From DASSUW01 sp963849695 (GTDB lineage Bacteria > Actinomycetota > Thermoleophilia > Solirubrobacterales > Solirubrobacteraceae), in contig CAWKIT010000039.1 in the NCBI GenBank assembly GCA_963849695.1, forward strand, positions 1-64,000: a stretch of 64,000 nt of DNA, given 5' to 3'. Below are positions 45,446 through 54,599 of this stretch, piece after piece. Both the position numbers and the translations under genes were made by a program. The notes beneath the pieces were generated by a model. It did not search any database, had not been told where the DNA came from, and saw only the letters and a program-made list of their open reading frames with translations. Every line of letters begins with the position of its first letter. Positions within the stretch are counted from its first letter, which is position 1.

Positions 45446-46525
45446 ATGAGCCGGCTCCTGTTCTTCATCGCCGGCGCGGTGTCGGTCGGCGCCGTCGTCG
45501 GCGTCCTCGCGCTCGCGGGCGCGTTCGACGACGACTCCGAGCCGGCGACCCGCTCGGCGACGACCCCCCAGCCGACCACGCAGCCGTCCGGCGCAGCGCT
45601 CGACGTCGCCGCCCTCTATGAGCGCGTGGCCCAGGGTGTGGTGTTCGTGCAGGCCAACTCCGGCGCCGGCGAGCTGCCGTTTCCGGGCGGCGGCCAGGCC
45701 GCGAGCGGCTCAGGCTTCGTGATCGACGACGAGGGCCGCGTCGTCACGAATCAGCACGTGGTCGCCGGGGCGGATGAGTTCCGCGTGCGCTTCGGCGAGG
45801 ACGGCGAGCCGATCGAGGCCGAGCTGCTGGGCGACGACCCGTCGGTCGACCTCGCGCTGCTGAAGGTCGACCCGGAGGACGTCGGCGAGGAGCTGCAGCC
45901 GCTCGAGCTCGGCGCCTCCGAGGACCTGCGGCCGGGCGACCCGGTGATCGCCATCGGCAGCCCGTTCGGGCTCGAGGGCACGGTCACCAGCGGCATCGTG
46001 TCCGCGCTGGGGCGCACGATCACCGCTCCCAATGACTTCTCGATCTCCGGCGCCATCCAGACCGACGCGGCGATCAACCCCGGCAACTCGGGCGGCCCGC
46101 TGCTCGACGAGCAGGGCCGCGTGATCGGCGTCAACTCGCAGATCCGCACCGGCGGCGGCAACGCCAACTCCGGCGTCGGGTTCGCAGTGCCCGTGGACGA
46201 GATCAAGCGCTCGCTCCCGGCGCTCGAACGCGGCGAGGAGCCCGAGCGCGCGTTCCTCGGCGTTCGCAGCGAGACCGCACCGGAGGGCGGAGCGCTGGTC
46301 GTCGCGGTGGCCCCGGGCGCTGCCGCCGCGCGCGCCGGCCTGCGCGCGGGCGACCGGATCGTCGAGGCGGCCGATCAGCCGGTACGCGATCCCGACGACG
46401 TCTCGGCGGTCGTGAACGCCCGCCGCCCGGGCGATGAGGTACGTGTAGTGGTGGAGCGAGACGGCGAACGGCGTACCCTCACGGTCACGCTCGGCGACCA
46501 GCCCGAGCAGGCGAACAACCCCTGA
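45446..46525 (+). CDS. HtrA/DegP-type serine protease with PDZ domain
   Basis: A 359-residue membrane-tethered protease: one N-terminal helix (LLFFIAGAVSVGAVVGVLALAG), a Thr/Pro linker, the chymotrypsin-like domain with triad His104 (NQHVV), Asp135 (SVDLALL) and Ser215 (GNSGGP), and a C-terminal PDZ domain (AFLGVRSE through RAGLRAGDRIVEAADQPV). It degrades misfolded envelope proteins. ATG 45446 is chosen; an upstream in-frame ATG adds 19 hydrophilic residues. It precedes the MoxR cluster by 28 nt. Confidence 0.9.
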   Translation: MSRLLFFIAGAVSVGAVVGVLALAGAFDDDSEPATRSATTPQPTTQPSGAALDVAALYERVAQGVVFVQANSGAGELPFPGGGQAASGSGFVIDDEGRVVTNQHVVAGADEFRVRFGEDGEPIEAELLGDDPSVDLALLKVDPEDVGEELQPLELGASEDLRPGDPVIAIGSPFGLEGTVTSGIVSALGRTITAPNDFSISGAIQTDAAINPGNSGGPLLDEQGRVIGVNSQIRTGGGNANSGVGFAVPVDEIKRSLPALERGEEPERAFLGVRSETAPEGGALVVAVAPGAAAARAGLRAGDRIVEAADQPVRDPDDVSAVVNARRPGDEVRVVVERDGERRTLTVTLGDQPEQANNP

Positions 46526-46553
46526 TGGCTGATTCCACGACCCAGGAGATCGG

Positions 46554-47582
46554 ATGACAGCGGACGAGCGGCGCCTGCGGGCACTGGAGCGCGAGGAGGA
46601 CGACTCGCGTTCCGCGCGCACCGCCCACGACGCGCTCGAGACCGGGCTGTTCGAGATCAAGCGCGTGATCGTCGGCCAGGAGGCGATGCTCGAACGCGTG
46701 CTGGTGGCGCTGCTCGCCGGCGGCCACGTCCTGCTCGAGGGTGTCCCCGGCCTGGCCAAGACGCTGACCGTCAAGACGGTGGCGGACGTGCTCGGCGGCT
46801 CGTTCAAGCGGCTCCAGTTCACGCCCGACCTGGTACCTGCCGACCTCGTCGGCACCCGCATCTACCGGCCCGACACCGGCGGGTTCGACACCGAGCTCGG
46901 CCCCGTGTTCTGCAACTTCCTGCTCGCCGACGAGATCAACCGCGCCCCCGCCAAGGTCCAGTCGGCGCTGCTCGAGGTGATGCAGGAGCACCAGGTGACG
47001 ATCGGTCACACGACGCACCCCGTGCCCGACCCCTTCCTCGTGCTCGCCACCCAGAACCCGATCGAGTCCGAGGGCACCTATCCGCTGCCCGAGGCGCAGG
47101 TCGACCGCTTCATGTTCAAGCTCGTGGTCGACTATCCGGAGACGCGCGACGAGGTCGCCGTGGTCGAGCGGTCGCTGGACGGCGGCGCGGTCGCGCGCCA
47201 GGTCCTGAGCCCCGAGATGCTCGCCGACTACCAGCGGGCCTCCGCCGGCGTGTTCGTCGACCGGCGCGTGATGGAGTACGCGGTCGCGCTCACCACCGCC
47301 ACGCGCGAGGACCCCGGCGGCCAGGGCTGGGTCGAGTTCGGCGCCAGCCCGCGCGGCTCGATCAACCTCATCCACGCCGGCCGCGCGCTCGCGCTGCTGC
47401 GCGGCCGCGACTACCTGCTGCCGATCGACGTGCGCGACCTGGCACGCGACGTGCTCCGCCACCGGCTCGTGCTCACCTACGAGGCGCTGGCCGCCGGCGT
47501 CGATGCCGACCGGGTGCTCGACGACGTGCTCGACCAGGTGCCGATGCCGCGGATCGAGCTGGCGGAGGAGCACGCGAAGTAG
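46554..47582 (+). CDS. MoxR-type AAA+ ATPase
   Basis: A 342-residue AAA+ protein: Walker A GVPGLAKT (63-70), Walker B FCNFLLADEIN, sensor 1 LATQNPIESEG, and the RPDTGGF loop typical of MoxR. These chaperone-like ATPases act with VWA-domain proteins to mature or regulate protein complexes. It starts an operon with a VWA protein, a DUF58 protein and a second VWA protein, a recurring association. Overlaps the next GTG by one base. Confidence 0.92.
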   Translation: MTADERRLRALEREEDDSRSARTAHDALETGLFEIKRVIVGQEAMLERVLVALLAGGHVLLEGVPGLAKTLTVKTVADVLGGSFKRLQFTPDLVPADLVGTRIYRPDTGGFDTELGPVFCNFLLADEINRAPAKVQSALLEVMQEHQVTIGHTTHPVPDPFLVLATQNPIESEGTYPLPEAQVDRFMFKLVVDYPETRDEVAVVERSLDGGAVARQVLSPEMLADYQRASAGVFVDRRVMEYAVALTTATREDPGGQGWVEFGASPRGSINLIHAGRALALLRGRDYLLPIDVRDLARDVLRHRLVLTYEALAAGVDADRVLDDVLDQVPMPRIELAEEHAK

Positions 47583-48550
47583 TGACGTTCCAGGAGCCGC
47601 TCCTGCTGCTGGGGCTGGCGCTGGTTCCCCTCGCCCTGGCCGCCTATGTCGTCGCCCAGCGCCGTCGCCGGCGGTTCGCGGTCCGCTTCACGAACGTCGA
47701 CGTGCTGGCCGCAGTCGCCGCTCGCACCAACTGGACGCGTCACATCCCGGCGCTGCTGGCGCTGCTCGCGCTCGCCGCGCTGCTGATCGCGCTCGCGCGG
47801 CCGGAGCGCACGGTGGCCGCCGAGCAACGGCAGGCGATGGTGGTGATGGTGACCGACGTCTCCGGCTCGATGCGGGCGACCGACGTCCAGCCGACCCGCC
47901 TGTTCGCGGCCAAGCAGGCGGGCCACGCGCTGGTCGACAAGCTGCCGCGCGACTTCCGCCTCGGGCTGGTCGGCTTCAACCACGTCGCCTCCCAACTGGT
48001 CGAGCCGACCACCGACAAGCAGCGCATCGGCGCCGGGGTCGACGGGCTGACCGCGAGCGGCGGAACTGCGATGGGCGACGGCCTCGCGCTCGGCATCGAG
48101 GCGGCGCGCACGCCGGTCACCAACGAGCTCGGCGTGCCCCAGCGGCTGCCGGCCGCCATCGTGCTGCTGTCGGACGGCGCCAGCACCGCCGGCACCGAGG
48201 ACCCGGTGACGGTCGCCGAGCGCGCGCGCGAGCTGCGGATCCCGATCTACACGGTGGCGCTCGGCACGGCCGGCGGCACGATCGAGCACACGCGCCGCGA
48301 CGGCACGACGTGGACCGAGACGGTGCCGCCCGACGTCGGCACGCTGCAGGAGATCGCGCGCGAGTCGCGCGGGCGTTTCTTCCAGGCGGCCGACGCCCAG
48401 CGGCTGTCCGACATCTACCGCAGCCTCGGCACTCGCCTCGCCACCCGGCGCGAGAAGCAGGAGGTCACCGCCGCGTTCGCGGGCGGCGGGCTGGCGCTGC
48501 TCGTGTTCGGCATGGTGGCCGCGGTCGCACGCGGAGGGCGGCTGCCGTGA
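47582..48550 (+). CDS. VWA-domain membrane protein (BatA-type, first copy)
   Basis: A 322-residue protein with two N-terminal membrane helices (LLLLGLALVPLALAAYVVA; IPALLALLALAALLIALA), a von Willebrand A domain with an intact MIDAS (VTDVSGSMRATDV, later Thr in ASGGTAM and LLSDGAS), and a C-terminal helix. The fold binds a divalent cation and protein ligands on the extracytoplasmic or cytoplasmic face. GTG start; GTGA overlap with the DUF58 gene. Confidence 0.88.
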   Translation: MTFQEPLLLLGLALVPLALAAYVVAQRRRRRFAVRFTNVDVLAAVAARTNWTRHIPALLALLALAALLIALARPERTVAAEQRQAMVVMVTDVSGSMRATDVQPTRLFAAKQAGHALVDKLPRDFRLGLVGFNHVASQLVEPTTDKQRIGAGVDGLTASGGTAMGDGLALGIEAARTPVTNELGVPQRLPAAIVLLSDGASTAGTEDPVTVAERARELRIPIYTVALGTAGGTIEHTRRDGTTWTETVPPDVGTLQEIARESRGRFFQAADAQRLSDIYRSLGTRLATRREKQEVTAAFAGGGLALLVFGMVAAVARGGRLP

Positions 48551-49512
48551 CCCGTCGCCCGCGCGAGCTGCCCGTCGTCGAGCGCACGCCGGACCGTCCC
48601 GGCCCCGGCCCGGTGCCGCCGACGGTGCTGCGCTCGCTCGACCTCGCGGTCCTGAAGCGCGTCGAGAGCCTGGTCCCGGGGGAGCACCTCACGCCGCAGG
48701 TCGGCGCCGGCACCGAGCTCGCGATGATCAGGCCCTACCTCCCGGGCGACGACGTCCGCTACATCGACTGGAACGTGACCGCGCGCATGCGCGAGCCGCA
48801 CGTCCGCGTGCACGTCGGCGAGCGCGCGCTGACCGCGTGGCTCGTGCTCGACAGCTCGGCGTCGATGACGTTCGGCACCGCCGACCGCCGCAAGGCCGAC
48901 GTCGCCGAGGGCGTCGCGATCGCGATCGGGCATGTCGGCAGCCGCCGCGGCAACCGGCTCGGCGTGGTCGCTTTCGGCGGTGGCGAGCCGAAGCTGCTGC
49001 GCCCGCGCCAGGGGCGGCTCGGGCTGCTCGGGCTGCTCGCCGAGCTGCGCCGCGAGCCGGAGGACGAGGGCGCCGGCGCGACGTCGCTCGGCAACGCGCT
49101 CTCGAGGGTCGCCGCCGTCGCGCGCGCCCGCGGCCTGGTGGCGGTGGTCTCCGACTTCCGCGGGGAGCGTGACTGGGAGGGCCAGCTCCGCACCCTGCGC
49201 GCCCGTCACGGCGTGCTCGCGGTCGAGATCCGCGACCCGCGCGAGCAGGAGCTGACGCCGATGGGCGACCTGTGGCTGGTCGACCCCGAGACAGGCCGCC
49301 AGCTCCAGGTCAACACCAGCGGCCGCCGCCTGCGGCGCAGGTTCGCGGAGGCGGCGGCGGCCGAGCGCGAGGAGGTGGCGGGCGCGCTGCGCCGGGCCGG
49401 CGCCGAGCACCTCGTCCTGTCCACCCAGGGAGACTGGCTGCGCGCCCTCGCGGGCCATCTGCGGCGCAGCGAGGCCATGCTGCGGACACCGGGCCGGAGG
49501 GCGGCCCGATGA
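48547..49512 (+). CDS. DUF58 domain protein
   Basis: A 321-residue soluble protein with the DUF58 signature DVRYIDWNVTARM (conserved R-x-I-D-W) and a VWA-like fold containing LDSSASMTFG and VVSDFRGERDW. It is the standard partner of MoxR ATPases. No membrane helix is evident. GTG at 48547, with GTGA and ATGA overlaps on its two sides, shows tight co-translation. Confidence 0.88.
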   Translation: MTRRPRELPVVERTPDRPGPGPVPPTVLRSLDLAVLKRVESLVPGEHLTPQVGAGTELAMIRPYLPGDDVRYIDWNVTARMREPHVRVHVGERALTAWLVLDSSASMTFGTADRRKADVAEGVAIAIGHVGSRRGNRLGVVAFGGGEPKLLRPRQGRLGLLGLLAELRREPEDEGAGATSLGNALSRVAAVARARGLVAVVSDFRGERDWEGQLRTLRARHGVLAVEIRDPREQELTPMGDLWLVDPETGRQLQVNTSGRRLRRRFAEAAAAEREEVAGALRRAGAEHLVLSTQGDWLRALAGHLRRSEAMLRTPGRRAAR

Positions 49513-50483
49513 CCTTCCGCGACCCGGTCATGCTCGCCGGGCTGCTCCTGATCCCGTTCGCGGCGCTGGCCTACCTCTCCGTGCAGCGCCGGCGCCGGCG
49601 CGAGGCGGCGACGTTCGCCAATCCGGCGCTGCTGCCCAACCTCGTCACCGAGCGCCCGGCGTGGCGGCGCCACCTGCCGCCACTCCTGATCCTGCTCGCG
49701 CTGGCGACGCTCGTGTTCGCGCTCGCGCGTCCGCAGCGGACCGTCGCCGCGCCGCAGCGGGCGGCGACGGTGATGATGGTCACCGACGTCTCGGGCTCGA
49801 TGAACGCCAACGACGTCCAGCCCGACCGGCTGACCGCGGCCGTCGACGCCGCGCACCGGCTGACCGACGAGCTGCCGGAGGCGTTCCGCCTCGGGCTCGT
49901 CACGTTCGCCGACTTCGCGGAGGTGCAGACCCCGCCCACCACCGACCGCTCGCCGGTGCGCGCGGCACTCGACCGGCTACGCGCCGAGGGCGGCACCGCG
50001 ATGGCGCTCGGGCTCGAGCGCGCGCTCGCCCTCGCGCGAACGCCGGTGCCGGACGAGCGCGGGACCGGCACGCGCCGGCTGCCCGCGGTGATGGTCCTGC
50101 TGTCCGACGGCAAGGACACGCAGAGCGCGATCTCCCCGCTCGAGGTCGCCCGCCAGGCGCAGCAGGCCCGCGTTCCCGTCTTCGCGATCGCGCTCGGCAC
50201 GCCGAGCGGCGAGGTCGAGGTGCGCGACCAGTTCGGCGGCCTGCAGCGGATCCAGGTGCCGCCCGACACCGAGACGCTGCGCGAGATCGCGCGCATCACC
50301 GGCGGCCGCTATTTCGCGGCGCCCGACGCCGCTCGGCTCGAGTCGATCTACGCCAACCTGGGCACCCGCCTGTCCTCGCGCCCGGTCGAGCGCGAGGTCA
50401 CGGCGGCCTTCGCGGGCGGCGCGGTGGTGCTGCTGCTGGCCGGCGGCGCGCTCTCACTTGCCTGGTTCGGGCGCCTTATCTGA
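49509..50483 (+). CDS. VWA-domain membrane protein (BatA-type, second copy)
   Basis: A 324-residue paralogue of the first VWA protein with the same layout: helices near residues 8-25 and 55-72, MIDAS VTDVSGSMNANDVQPDRL with Thr in AEGGTAM and LLSDGKD, and a C-terminal helix (AVVLLLAGGALSLAWFG). The two copies share long identical stretches, for example PPDTETLREIAR versus PPDVGTLQEIAR, so a local duplication flanks the DUF58 gene. ATGA overlap with DUF58. Confidence 0.88.
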   Translation: MTFRDPVMLAGLLLIPFAALAYLSVQRRRRREAATFANPALLPNLVTERPAWRRHLPPLLILLALATLVFALARPQRTVAAPQRAATVMMVTDVSGSMNANDVQPDRLTAAVDAAHRLTDELPEAFRLGLVTFADFAEVQTPPTTDRSPVRAALDRLRAEGGTAMALGLERALALARTPVPDERGTGTRRLPAVMVLLSDGKDTQSAISPLEVARQAQQARVPVFAIALGTPSGEVEVRDQFGGLQRIQVPPDTETLREIARITGGRYFAAPDAARLESIYANLGTRLSSRPVEREVTAAFAGGAVVLLLAGGALSLAWFGRLI

Positions 50484-50531
50484 CGGGTAGGCCTTTTCTC
50501 GGTTACCAGACCTAAAGGGAGGCGAGGAACC

Positions 50532-51926
50532 GTGGAATCAGTGGAACGCCTCGGTGGGCAGACCGGGGGCGAGACGCAGTCGGTCAAGAAGGTCGCTGCG
50601 GCGAGCTTCATCGGCACCACCATCGAGTGGTACGACTTCTTCCTGTACGGCACGGCCGCCGCGCTTGTATTCGGCGACCTGTTCTTCCCGGAGGCGAAGC
50701 CGCTCGTCGGCACGCTGCTCGCGTTCAGCACCTATGCGGTCGGCTTCGCGGCGCGGCCGATCGGCGGCATCGTCTTCGGCCACTACGGCGACCGCATCGG
50801 CCGCAAGTCGATGCTCGTGCTGTCGCTGCTGATCATGGGCATCGCCACGTTCCTGATCGGCGTGCTGCCCACGTTCGCCTCGATCGGCGTGATCGCGCCG
50901 ATGCTGCTCGTCGTGCTGCGCTTCGCGCAGGGCATCGGCGTCGGCGGCGAGTGGGGCGGCGCGGTGCTGATGTCGGTCGAGCACGCCCCGAAGGGCCGGC
51001 GCGGCTTCTTCGGCTCGTGGCCGCAGATGGGCGTGCCCGCGGGCCTGCTGCTCTCGACCGGCGTGTTCGCGCTCGTGCAGGCCGTGACCAGCGAGGCCGC
51101 GTTCATGGCCTGGGGCTGGCGCGTCCCGTTCCTGGTCAGCGCGCTGCTCGTCGCCGTCGGCCTGTTCATCCGCCTCAAGCTGATGGAGTCGCCGGCGTTC
51201 GAGCGCGTCAAGGAGACCAAGACCGAGGCCGACAAGCCGATCGTCGACGTCATCCGCAAGTACCCGCGCGAGGTGCTGGTCGCGATGGGCATGCGCGTCG
51301 CGGAGAACGGCTGCTTCTACATCCTGACCGTGTTCGTGCTCGCCTACGGCGAGGAGGAGCTGGGCCTGGCCAAGGGCACGATGCTGTGGGGCGTGATCAT
51401 CGCCGCCGCCATCGGCCTGGTGACGGTGCCGCTGTGGGGCGCGCTGTCGGACCGCGTCGGCCGCAAGCCGCTGTACCTGGCGGGCGCGGTGATCACGACG
51501 CTGTGGGCGTTCCCGCTGTTCGGGCTCATCAACACCGAGTCGCCGGTGCTGATCTGGCTGTCGATCGCCGTCGGTGTCAACCTGGGGCACGACCTGATGT
51601 ACGGACCGCAGGCCGCGTACTTCTCGGAGCTGTTCGGCACCCGCGTGCGCTACAGCGGGGCGTCGCTCGGCTACCAGCTCGCGTCGGTGTTCGCGGGCGG
51701 CTTCGCGCCGCTGATCGCGACCGCGCTGCTGGCGGCCAACGGCGGCAGCCCGACGCTGGTTGCGGTGTACATGATGGGCATGGGCCTGATCTCGGTCGTC
51801 GCGACGCTGTTCGCGCATGAGACCTACGACAAGGACGTCCACGCGGACGAGCAGGAGGAGCGCGAGCTGGTGCGCGAGAAGCGCTTCGACCGCGAGCGGT
51901 TCCGGGAGACCGCAGGGACGCGTTGA
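50532..51926 (+). CDS. MFS transporter, metabolite:H+ symporter type
   Basis: A 464-residue twelve-helix transporter. GTTIEWYDFFLYGTAAAL and the GHYGDRIGRKSML loop between helices 2 and 3 are diagnostic of the MHS subfamily (as in ShiA, KgtP and ProP). VGGEWGGAVLMSVEH, and DRVGRKPLYL in the second half, match. Substrates are usually organic acids, shikimate, or betaines; not assignable here. GTG 50532 follows GGGAGGCGAGG. It overlaps the next TTG start (TTGA), and the oxoacid dehydrogenase downstream hints at a hydroxy- or keto-acid. Confidence 0.88.
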   Translation: MESVERLGGQTGGETQSVKKVAAASFIGTTIEWYDFFLYGTAAALVFGDLFFPEAKPLVGTLLAFSTYAVGFAARPIGGIVFGHYGDRIGRKSMLVLSLLIMGIATFLIGVLPTFASIGVIAPMLLVVLRFAQGIGVGGEWGGAVLMSVEHAPKGRRGFFGSWPQMGVPAGLLLSTGVFALVQAVTSEAAFMAWGWRVPFLVSALLVAVGLFIRLKLMESPAFERVKETKTEADKPIVDVIRKYPREVLVAMGMRVAENGCFYILTVFVLAYGEEELGLAKGTMLWGVIIAAAIGLVTVPLWGALSDRVGRKPLYLAGAVITTLWAFPLFGLINTESPVLIWLSIAVGVNLGHDLMYGPQAAYFSELFGTRVRYSGASLGYQLASVFAGGFAPLIATALLAANGGSPTLVAVYMMGMGLISVVATLFAHETYDKDVHADEQEERELVREKRFDRERFRETAGTR

Positions 51927-53176
51927 CGCGCGAGCAGGTCTTCACGCTCGAGGCGACGCCGCTCAAGTACGGGCCCGGCGCCGCCGCCGAGGCGGGCTGG
52001 GAGCTCGAGCGCCTCGGCGTGAAGCGAGCGATGCTGGTGTCGGATCCCGGCGTGGCGGCCGCCGGGATCACCGGCCGCGTGCAGGAGTCGATCGAGGCCG
52101 CGGGGATCGAGACCGAGGTGTGGGACCGCGCGCGCGTCGAGCCGAGCGACTCCTCGTTCGCCGAGGCCGCCGCCTTCGCGGTCGACGGCGGCTTCGACGG
52201 CTTCGTCGGGATCGGCGGCGGGTCGAGCATCGACACCGCCAAGGTCTCCGACCTGATCGCCACCCACGGCGGCGAGCTCATGGAGTACGTGAACCCGCCG
52301 GTCGGCGGCGGGCGCAAGCCTCCGTCCCCGCTCAAGCCGCTGCTGGCGATCCCCACCACCTGCGGCTCCGGCGCCGAGGCGACGACGGTGGCGATCCTCG
52401 ACGTCCCCGAGCAGCACGTGAAGACCGGCATCTCGCACCGCTACCTGCGGCCGGACCAGGCGATCGTCGACCCATCGCTGACCACCTCGCTGGCCTCCGA
52501 GGTGGTGGCCTCCTGCGGCCTCGACGTGATCTGCCACGCCGCCGAGTCGTTCGTCGCCCGGCCGTTCTCGGAGCGCGAGCGGCCGTCGTCGCCGGGCGAC
52601 CGCCCGCCCTACCAGGGGTCGACGCCGATCTCCGACATCTGGTCGGCGAAGGCGCTCGAGTACGGCGGCCGCTTCCTGCGCGACGCCGTCGCCGGCGACC
52701 AGGAGGCCCGCGGCTGGATGATGCTGGCCGCGTCGCTGGCCGGGATCGGCTTCGGGGCGGCGGGCGTCCACATCCCCCACGCGTGCGCGTATCCGATCGC
52801 GGGTCTCAAGCACGAGTACCACCCGCCGGGCTATCCGGACGACCACGGCTTCGTCCCGCACGGGCAGTCGGTGATCGTGACGGCGCCGGCCGCGTTCCGC
52901 TTCACCTTCGAGGCGGCGCCCGACCGCCACCGCCGCGTGGCGGAGCTGCTGGCCGGCGAGCCGCTCCCGGAGGCCGATGAGAACACCCTGCCCGACCTGC
53001 TGCTGGACCTCATGCGCGACCTCGGCGTCCCCACCGGCATACGCGAGCTCGGCTACGACGTCGGCGACGTCGACGCGCTGATCGACGGCGCTCTCAAGCA
53101 GCAGCGGCTGCTGGTGGTGTCGCCGCGCGAGGCCGGGCCCGAGGAGCTCGGGACGATCCTGCGCGCGTCGCTCTGA
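51923..53176 (+). CDS. Iron-containing alcohol dehydrogenase, hydroxyacid-oxoacid transhydrogenase type
   Basis: A 417-residue group III alcohol dehydrogenase: FVGIGGGSSIDTAKV binds the nucleotide, IPTTCGSGAEATTV is the central loop, and metal ligands lie in DVICHAAES, HIPHACAYP and the HGFVPHGQS segment. The insertion around PFSERERPSSPGDRPPYQGSTP is like that of HOT enzymes, which couple oxidation of 4-hydroxybutyrate to reduction of 2-oxoglutarate. TTG at 51923 overlaps the transporter stop. The pair suggests uptake and oxidation of a small hydroxy acid. It abuts the convergent HAD gene (TGATCA). Confidence 0.85.
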   Translation: MTREQVFTLEATPLKYGPGAAAEAGWELERLGVKRAMLVSDPGVAAAGITGRVQESIEAAGIETEVWDRARVEPSDSSFAEAAAFAVDGGFDGFVGIGGGSSIDTAKVSDLIATHGGELMEYVNPPVGGGRKPPSPLKPLLAIPTTCGSGAEATTVAILDVPEQHVKTGISHRYLRPDQAIVDPSLTTSLASEVVASCGLDVICHAAESFVARPFSERERPSSPGDRPPYQGSTPISDIWSAKALEYGGRFLRDAVAGDQEARGWMMLAASLAGIGFGAAGVHIPHACAYPIAGLKHEYHPPGYPDDHGFVPHGQSVIVTAPAAFRFTFEAAPDRHRRVAELLAGEPLPEADENTLPDLLLDLMRDLGVPTGIRELGYDVGDVDALIDGALKQQRLLVVSPREAGPEELGTILRASL

Positions 53177-53977
53177 TCAGCGCCGCTCGGCCAGCTCGGT
53201 CATCACGGCCTCGTAGACGCCGGACCCGTTGCGCTCGACGCAGACGCGCGTGTTGGCGGTCAGCGCCTCGCGGATCGACGGGTCGCGCTCGATCCCGTTG
53301 GCGACCAGCCAGAACGTGGCGACCGCCTCGGCGGCGGTGAGGTCCTCGCGCGAGTCGCCGACCGCGATGCAGTCCTCGCGCGTGTAGCCGCGGGCGCGCA
53401 TGTGCCAGGCGACGGCCCGGCCCTTGGAAGCGAGGCGAGGCACGAGGTGGAACGCGCGCATGTCCTCCATCCCCGGCCGCACCGGGTGGATGCCGCCGTT
53501 GTCGACCAGCCGCAGGTGATCCAACCCCTCGGCCTGGAGCAGCTCGTCGGCCTCGAAGGCGTCGACGTCGCCGCGGAACAGATGGGAGACCTCGCGGCCC
53601 TCGTGCCAGGGCGCGTGGTACTCGAGCCGGCCTTCGAAGCGCTCGAGCAGCAGCTTCGGGGCGCCGGACTCCTCGATCTGGTCGTGGATCGACTTCCCGT
53701 TGCGGGGCACGAGGTCGCCCGTCAGCCAGTGCAGCTCGCCGTCGAGCACGACGCCGGCCCCGGCCTCGAACGCGTACGACGTGATGCCCATCAGACGGGC
53801 GTCGTAGAACACCGTCAGCTGGCGGCGGCCCGAGTAGATCACGACCTCGACCCCGGCCCGGTGGCAGGCCTCGAGCGCTCGCACGCCGAGCAGCGAGAAC
53901 GCGCCGTCGGCGTCGCGCAGCAGCGAGCCGCCGGCGCCGATCAGCGTGCCGTCGAGGTCTACGTAGACGCACCGCAC
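53177..53977 (-). CDS. HAD-superfamily hydrolase (Cof-like)
   Basis: A 266-residue phosphatase-like HAD protein: VYVDLDGTLIGAGG has the nucleophile and its following aspartate, VVIYSGRRQ motif II, SKGRAVAWHMRARG the lysine of motif III, and CIAVGDSREDLTAAEAV motif IV. The large mid-domain cap is of the Cof/sucrose-phosphatase type, so a sugar phosphate may be the substrate. GTG 53977 follows CATACT by 6 nt (leaderless). Confidence 0.85.
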   Translation of the reverse strand: MRCVYVDLDGTLIGAGGSLLRDADGAFSLLGVRALEACHRAGVEVVIYSGRRQLTVFYDARLMGITSYAFEAGAGVVLDGELHWLTGDLVPRNGKSIHDQIEESGAPKLLLERFEGRLEYHAPWHEGREVSHLFRGDVDAFEADELLQAEGLDHLRLVDNGGIHPVRPGMEDMRAFHLVPRLASKGRAVAWHMRARGYTREDCIAVGDSREDLTAAEAVATFWLVANGIERDPSIREALTANTRVCVERNGSGVYEAVMTELAERR

Positions 53978-54015
53978 GGAACCAGTATGCGGCTTGCTCG
54001 CACCTAGTATGCGAG

Positions 54016-54426
54016 CTGATCGAGGATCTGGTCCGCGGCAACCCGACAGAGGTAAAGGTGGTGCTGGCGAGCGTGGCGACGGCGCTGGCGATCTATCAGG
54101 TCGTGCTTGCCTCGATCTTCTACCGCAAGCTGCGGCCGCGCTTCCTCGACGCCGGCCCGGCGGCCTGGACGCACCGCGCCTCGGGCGACACGATCGCCGT
54201 CCTGCTCATCGTCGTCGCGATCATGTGCCTGTCCTACATCGGGCTCGAGGACGACGGCGCCTTCCACGCCGTCACCGGCTTCCTGCTCTTGCTCGTGCTG
54301 GGCGTCAAGGTCGTGGTCATCCGCTGGTGGCATGCGGCGGGCCGCTTCCTGCCCGTCCTCGGCCTCACGGTGTTCGTGCTGCTCGCCGCCACCTGGGCGA
54401 GCACGGCGGGGGCGTTCCTGGCATGA
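54016..54426 (+). CDS. Small multi-helix membrane protein (DUF6529-like)
   Basis: Four hydrophobic helices are visible (VLASVATALAIYQVVLASIF; IAVLLIVVAIMCLSYIGL; AVTGFLLLLVLGVKVVVI; VLGLTVFVLLAATWA). The frame remains coding from IEDLVRGNPTEVKVV, whose only start would be CTG 54016, close behind TAGTAT (54005-54010). GTG 54058 is the first canonical start. An ATG at 54009 is one base out of frame (MRLIEDLV if a base is removed), so a small indel is possible. It is coupled to the next two genes by ATGA and TGATG overlaps. Function unknown. Confidence 0.6.
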   Translation: MIEDLVRGNPTEVKVVLASVATALAIYQVVLASIFYRKLRPRFLDAGPAAWTHRASGDTIAVLLIVVAIMCLSYIGLEDDGAFHAVTGFLLLLVLGVKVVVIRWWHAAGRFLPVLGLTVFVLLAATWASTAGAFLA

Positions 54427-54599
54427 AGCGGCAGATGATCGGCTCGCTGCTGGTGGCGATCGCGATCGTCGCGGTCACGATCATCGCCGTCACCGCCCGG
54501 CTCGGGCCGACCAGCGCCGCCGAGCTCGAGTCTCAGGAGGAGCGGCAGGAGCAGCGGCTCGAGCAGCAGGAGGAGCGGCGCGAGGACCGGGGCGACTGA
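54423..54599 (+). CDS. Small membrane-anchored coiled-coil protein
   Basis: A 58-residue protein: one membrane helix (MIGSLLVAIAIVAVTIIAVTA), then a Glu/Gln/Arg-rich tail (ELESQEERQEQRLEQQEERR) with heptad-like spacing that should form a helix or coiled coil. It overlaps both neighbours by one to four bases, so it is translationally coupled with the DUF6529-like protein and the helicase. No family recognised. Confidence 0.6.
   Translation: MKRQMIGSLLVAIAIVAVTIIAVTARLGPTSAAELESQEERQEQRLEQQEERREDRGD

Noticed and set aside
53986..54011. Direct repeat AGTATGCG before the small membrane protein gene
   Set aside because: Only 8 nt, two copies, and one overlaps a -10-like hexamer; too short to call an operator.
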